Assembly (NCBI GenBank): GCA_028865845.1
Contig: JAGWJK010000259.1
Coordinates: 1-6,399 of the forward strand
From: Rhizobiaceae bacterium
Lineage (GTDB): Bacteria > Pseudomonadota > Alphaproteobacteria > Rhizobiales > Rhizobiaceae
Length of the DNA stretch: 6,399 nt
Direction of reading: 5' to 3'
Made by a program: the position numbers and the translations under genes. Within the stretch, counting starts at the first letter, position 1; each line of letters starts with the position of its first letter. The notes beneath the pieces are model-generated. The model made no database searches and was not told the DNA's origin. It was given only the letters and a program-made list of their open reading frames with translations. Shown here piece by piece: positions 5,418 to 6,399 of the stretch.

Positions 5418-6399
5418 TTACTGCAACTGTCGGCGAATTCGCCTGCAACGCTTGATGATTTCGTGCGTGACGCGCTCCAGCGTGCGCGACGCATCCCCCA
5501 CGCTCCGAGCAATATCGCCAGCCATGTTCGGCGCATGGTGTTCGACGGCTTCTGCGAGTTGATCGACGCGCCGAAGCGTTGCTGCAGCGCTCAATCCGAC
5601 CTCCAGCGACAGGGTTTTCCAGTCATTCCGGTGCAATTCCGCCGCCCGGTATTTGCCTGAGATCGCCTGTGGCAGGTTCTGGTCGACGTTATCGTAAATG
5701 CCGGCGCACATCAGATCGTAAAGCGGTGCGAACTTGGCCGACCCACCGGCCCCAATGACAACCGAATAATTTTTCGCGTGCGAATCCGAGTTGCAGATCA
5801 GGACATTGAAGATCACGGCATCCAGCAGCTTCAATCTTTCGCCCGGCGAGACGAAGTCGTTGATCGCGGCGAACATCCGTTTCAGCGAGACGCCCGCACC
5901 GATCGTCGATTGCTCATATTTCTGCGCCGGGAAATGTCCGGTGAGTTGGCACAGATCCTCCTGGTGCAGCCGTCGCACCTGCCCTTGGCCATCCGTGAAG
6001 CGATCGTATCTCCTGACGAGCAGATAGCGCCGCTTCCCCGCACGACCCGCCGTCGCCTCGGCGGCATCGAGCCCGCAGACCCTCGCGAGGGCCAGGCAAT
6101 ATGCTTCGTTTTCCACGCTTCCGGACAAACGAGCAGCATCCGGCTTGATGATATGCGTCGAAGGCGCCCCATCCAGCGGAATGGATATTCGACCGTCGTC
6201 GTCAACAAAAACCGGCAGTTTTTCCTGGATGCCGGCGAGCGACATCGAGACGCCGCGCTCGCCGACAAGAAACGGCTTTGCTGGCAATTCGTCCAATATC
6301 CGCTCAAGCGCGCTTTCGTCCGGCACGGCCCGCAAGCTCAGACCCGGCTTTCGCGGCTCACCGATCGACAGCGCGCCTGCCGTGTCGCGTCCGATGTGG
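5418..6399 (-). CDS. hipA: HipA-family serine/threonine kinase, toxin-antitoxin component (partial, N-terminus beyond the right edge)
   Basis: The frame is open to the last base of the window, so the start lies outside; 326 residues are visible. Numbering from the first visible residue, HIGRDTAGAL (1-10) is the HipA N-terminal block. SLAGIQEK (53-60) is the P-loop with the autophosphorylation serine at 53, and THIIKP (81-86) carries the ATP-binding lysine at 85. LHQEDLCQLTG (144-154) is typical of the family. The kinase core NSDSHAKN holds catalytic Asp205 and Asn210, and APLYDLM holds metal-binding Asp228; their spacing (5 and 23) equals that of E. coli HipA. The kinase therefore looks active. 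Family members phosphorylate an aminoacyl-tRNA synthetase or another target and cause growth arrest or persistence when not held by HipB. About 90-110 N-terminal residues are missing by comparison with full-length HipA. A TTG at 6335 is in frame but lies inside the conserved protein, so it is not the start. A hipB partner would normally lie further right, unseen. Confidence 0.88.
   Translation of the reverse strand, partial: HIGRDTAGALSIGEPRKPGLSLRAVPDESALERILDELPAKPFLVGERGVSMSLAGIQEKLPVFVDDDGRISIPLDGAPSTHIIKPDAARLSGSVENEAYCLALARVCGLDAAEATAGRAGKRRYLLVRRYDRFTDGQGQVRRLHQEDLCQLTGHFPAQKYEQSTIGAGVSLKRMFAAINDFVSPGERLKLLDAVIFNVLICNSDSHAKNYSVVIGAGGSAKFAPLYDLMCAGIYDNVDQNLPQAISGKYRAAELHRNDWKTLSLEVGLSAAATLRRVDQLAEAVEHHAPNMAGDIARSVGDASRTLERVTHEIIKRCRRIRRQLQ

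Noticed and set aside
6333..6335. TTG as the start codon of hipA
   Set aside because: The frame continues upstream to the window edge and encodes the conserved HIGRDTAGAL block, so the true start is beyond 6399.

Overview
The window looks like ordinary chromosomal or large-replicon DNA from an alphaproteobacterium, most likely Rhizobiales (Rhizobium/Agrobacterium type). The grounds are high GC with strong third-position G/C bias, a RecX of the type I associate with rhizobia, and dense gene packing. This is recognition from memory, not a database match. All five complete genes are intact, and the sixth is cut by the right edge. I see no rRNA, tRNA, CRISPR array, insertion sequence or phage gene.

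Left block (48-3263, all minus strand): uxuA (mannonate dehydratase) and uxuB (mannitol-dehydrogenase-family fructuronate reductase) overlap by one base (TGATG) and form a hexuronate catabolic operon. D-fructuronate is reduced to D-mannonate by UxuB, and D-mannonate is dehydrated to 2-keto-3-deoxygluconate by UxuA. Downstream on the same strand, after a 67-base gap holding a perfect 8-bp inverted repeat, is recX, a modulator of RecA. recX may be an independent unit or a read-through cistron.

Centre (3264-4116): a divergent regulatory region, then a GntR-family regulator of the FadR/FCD subclass on the plus strand. A perfect 14-bp palindrome lies between a consensus TTGACA -35 and a weaker -10 reading toward uxuA. 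It also sits just upstream of the regulator's own likely promoter. This suggests a local switch in which the regulator represses uxuAB and itself until a uronate-derived inducer appears; the inducer is inferred. The regulator most likely starts at GTG 3415, not at the upstream ATGs.

Right block (4117-6399): a 224-base non-coding stretch with two hairpins, then an aldo/keto reductase with a strong Shine-Dalgarno. It faces a HipA-type Ser/Thr kinase gene on the minus strand. A wobble-containing inverted repeat lies in the 45 bases between their stop codons and probably serves as a shared terminator. hipA runs off the right edge, so its N-terminus and any hipB partner are not visible.

I found no convincing undescribed system. 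The most useful points are the operator-in-promoter arrangement, the corrected start of the regulator, the recX placement with its repeated GGTTGG sites, and a HipA with its kinase residues intact.
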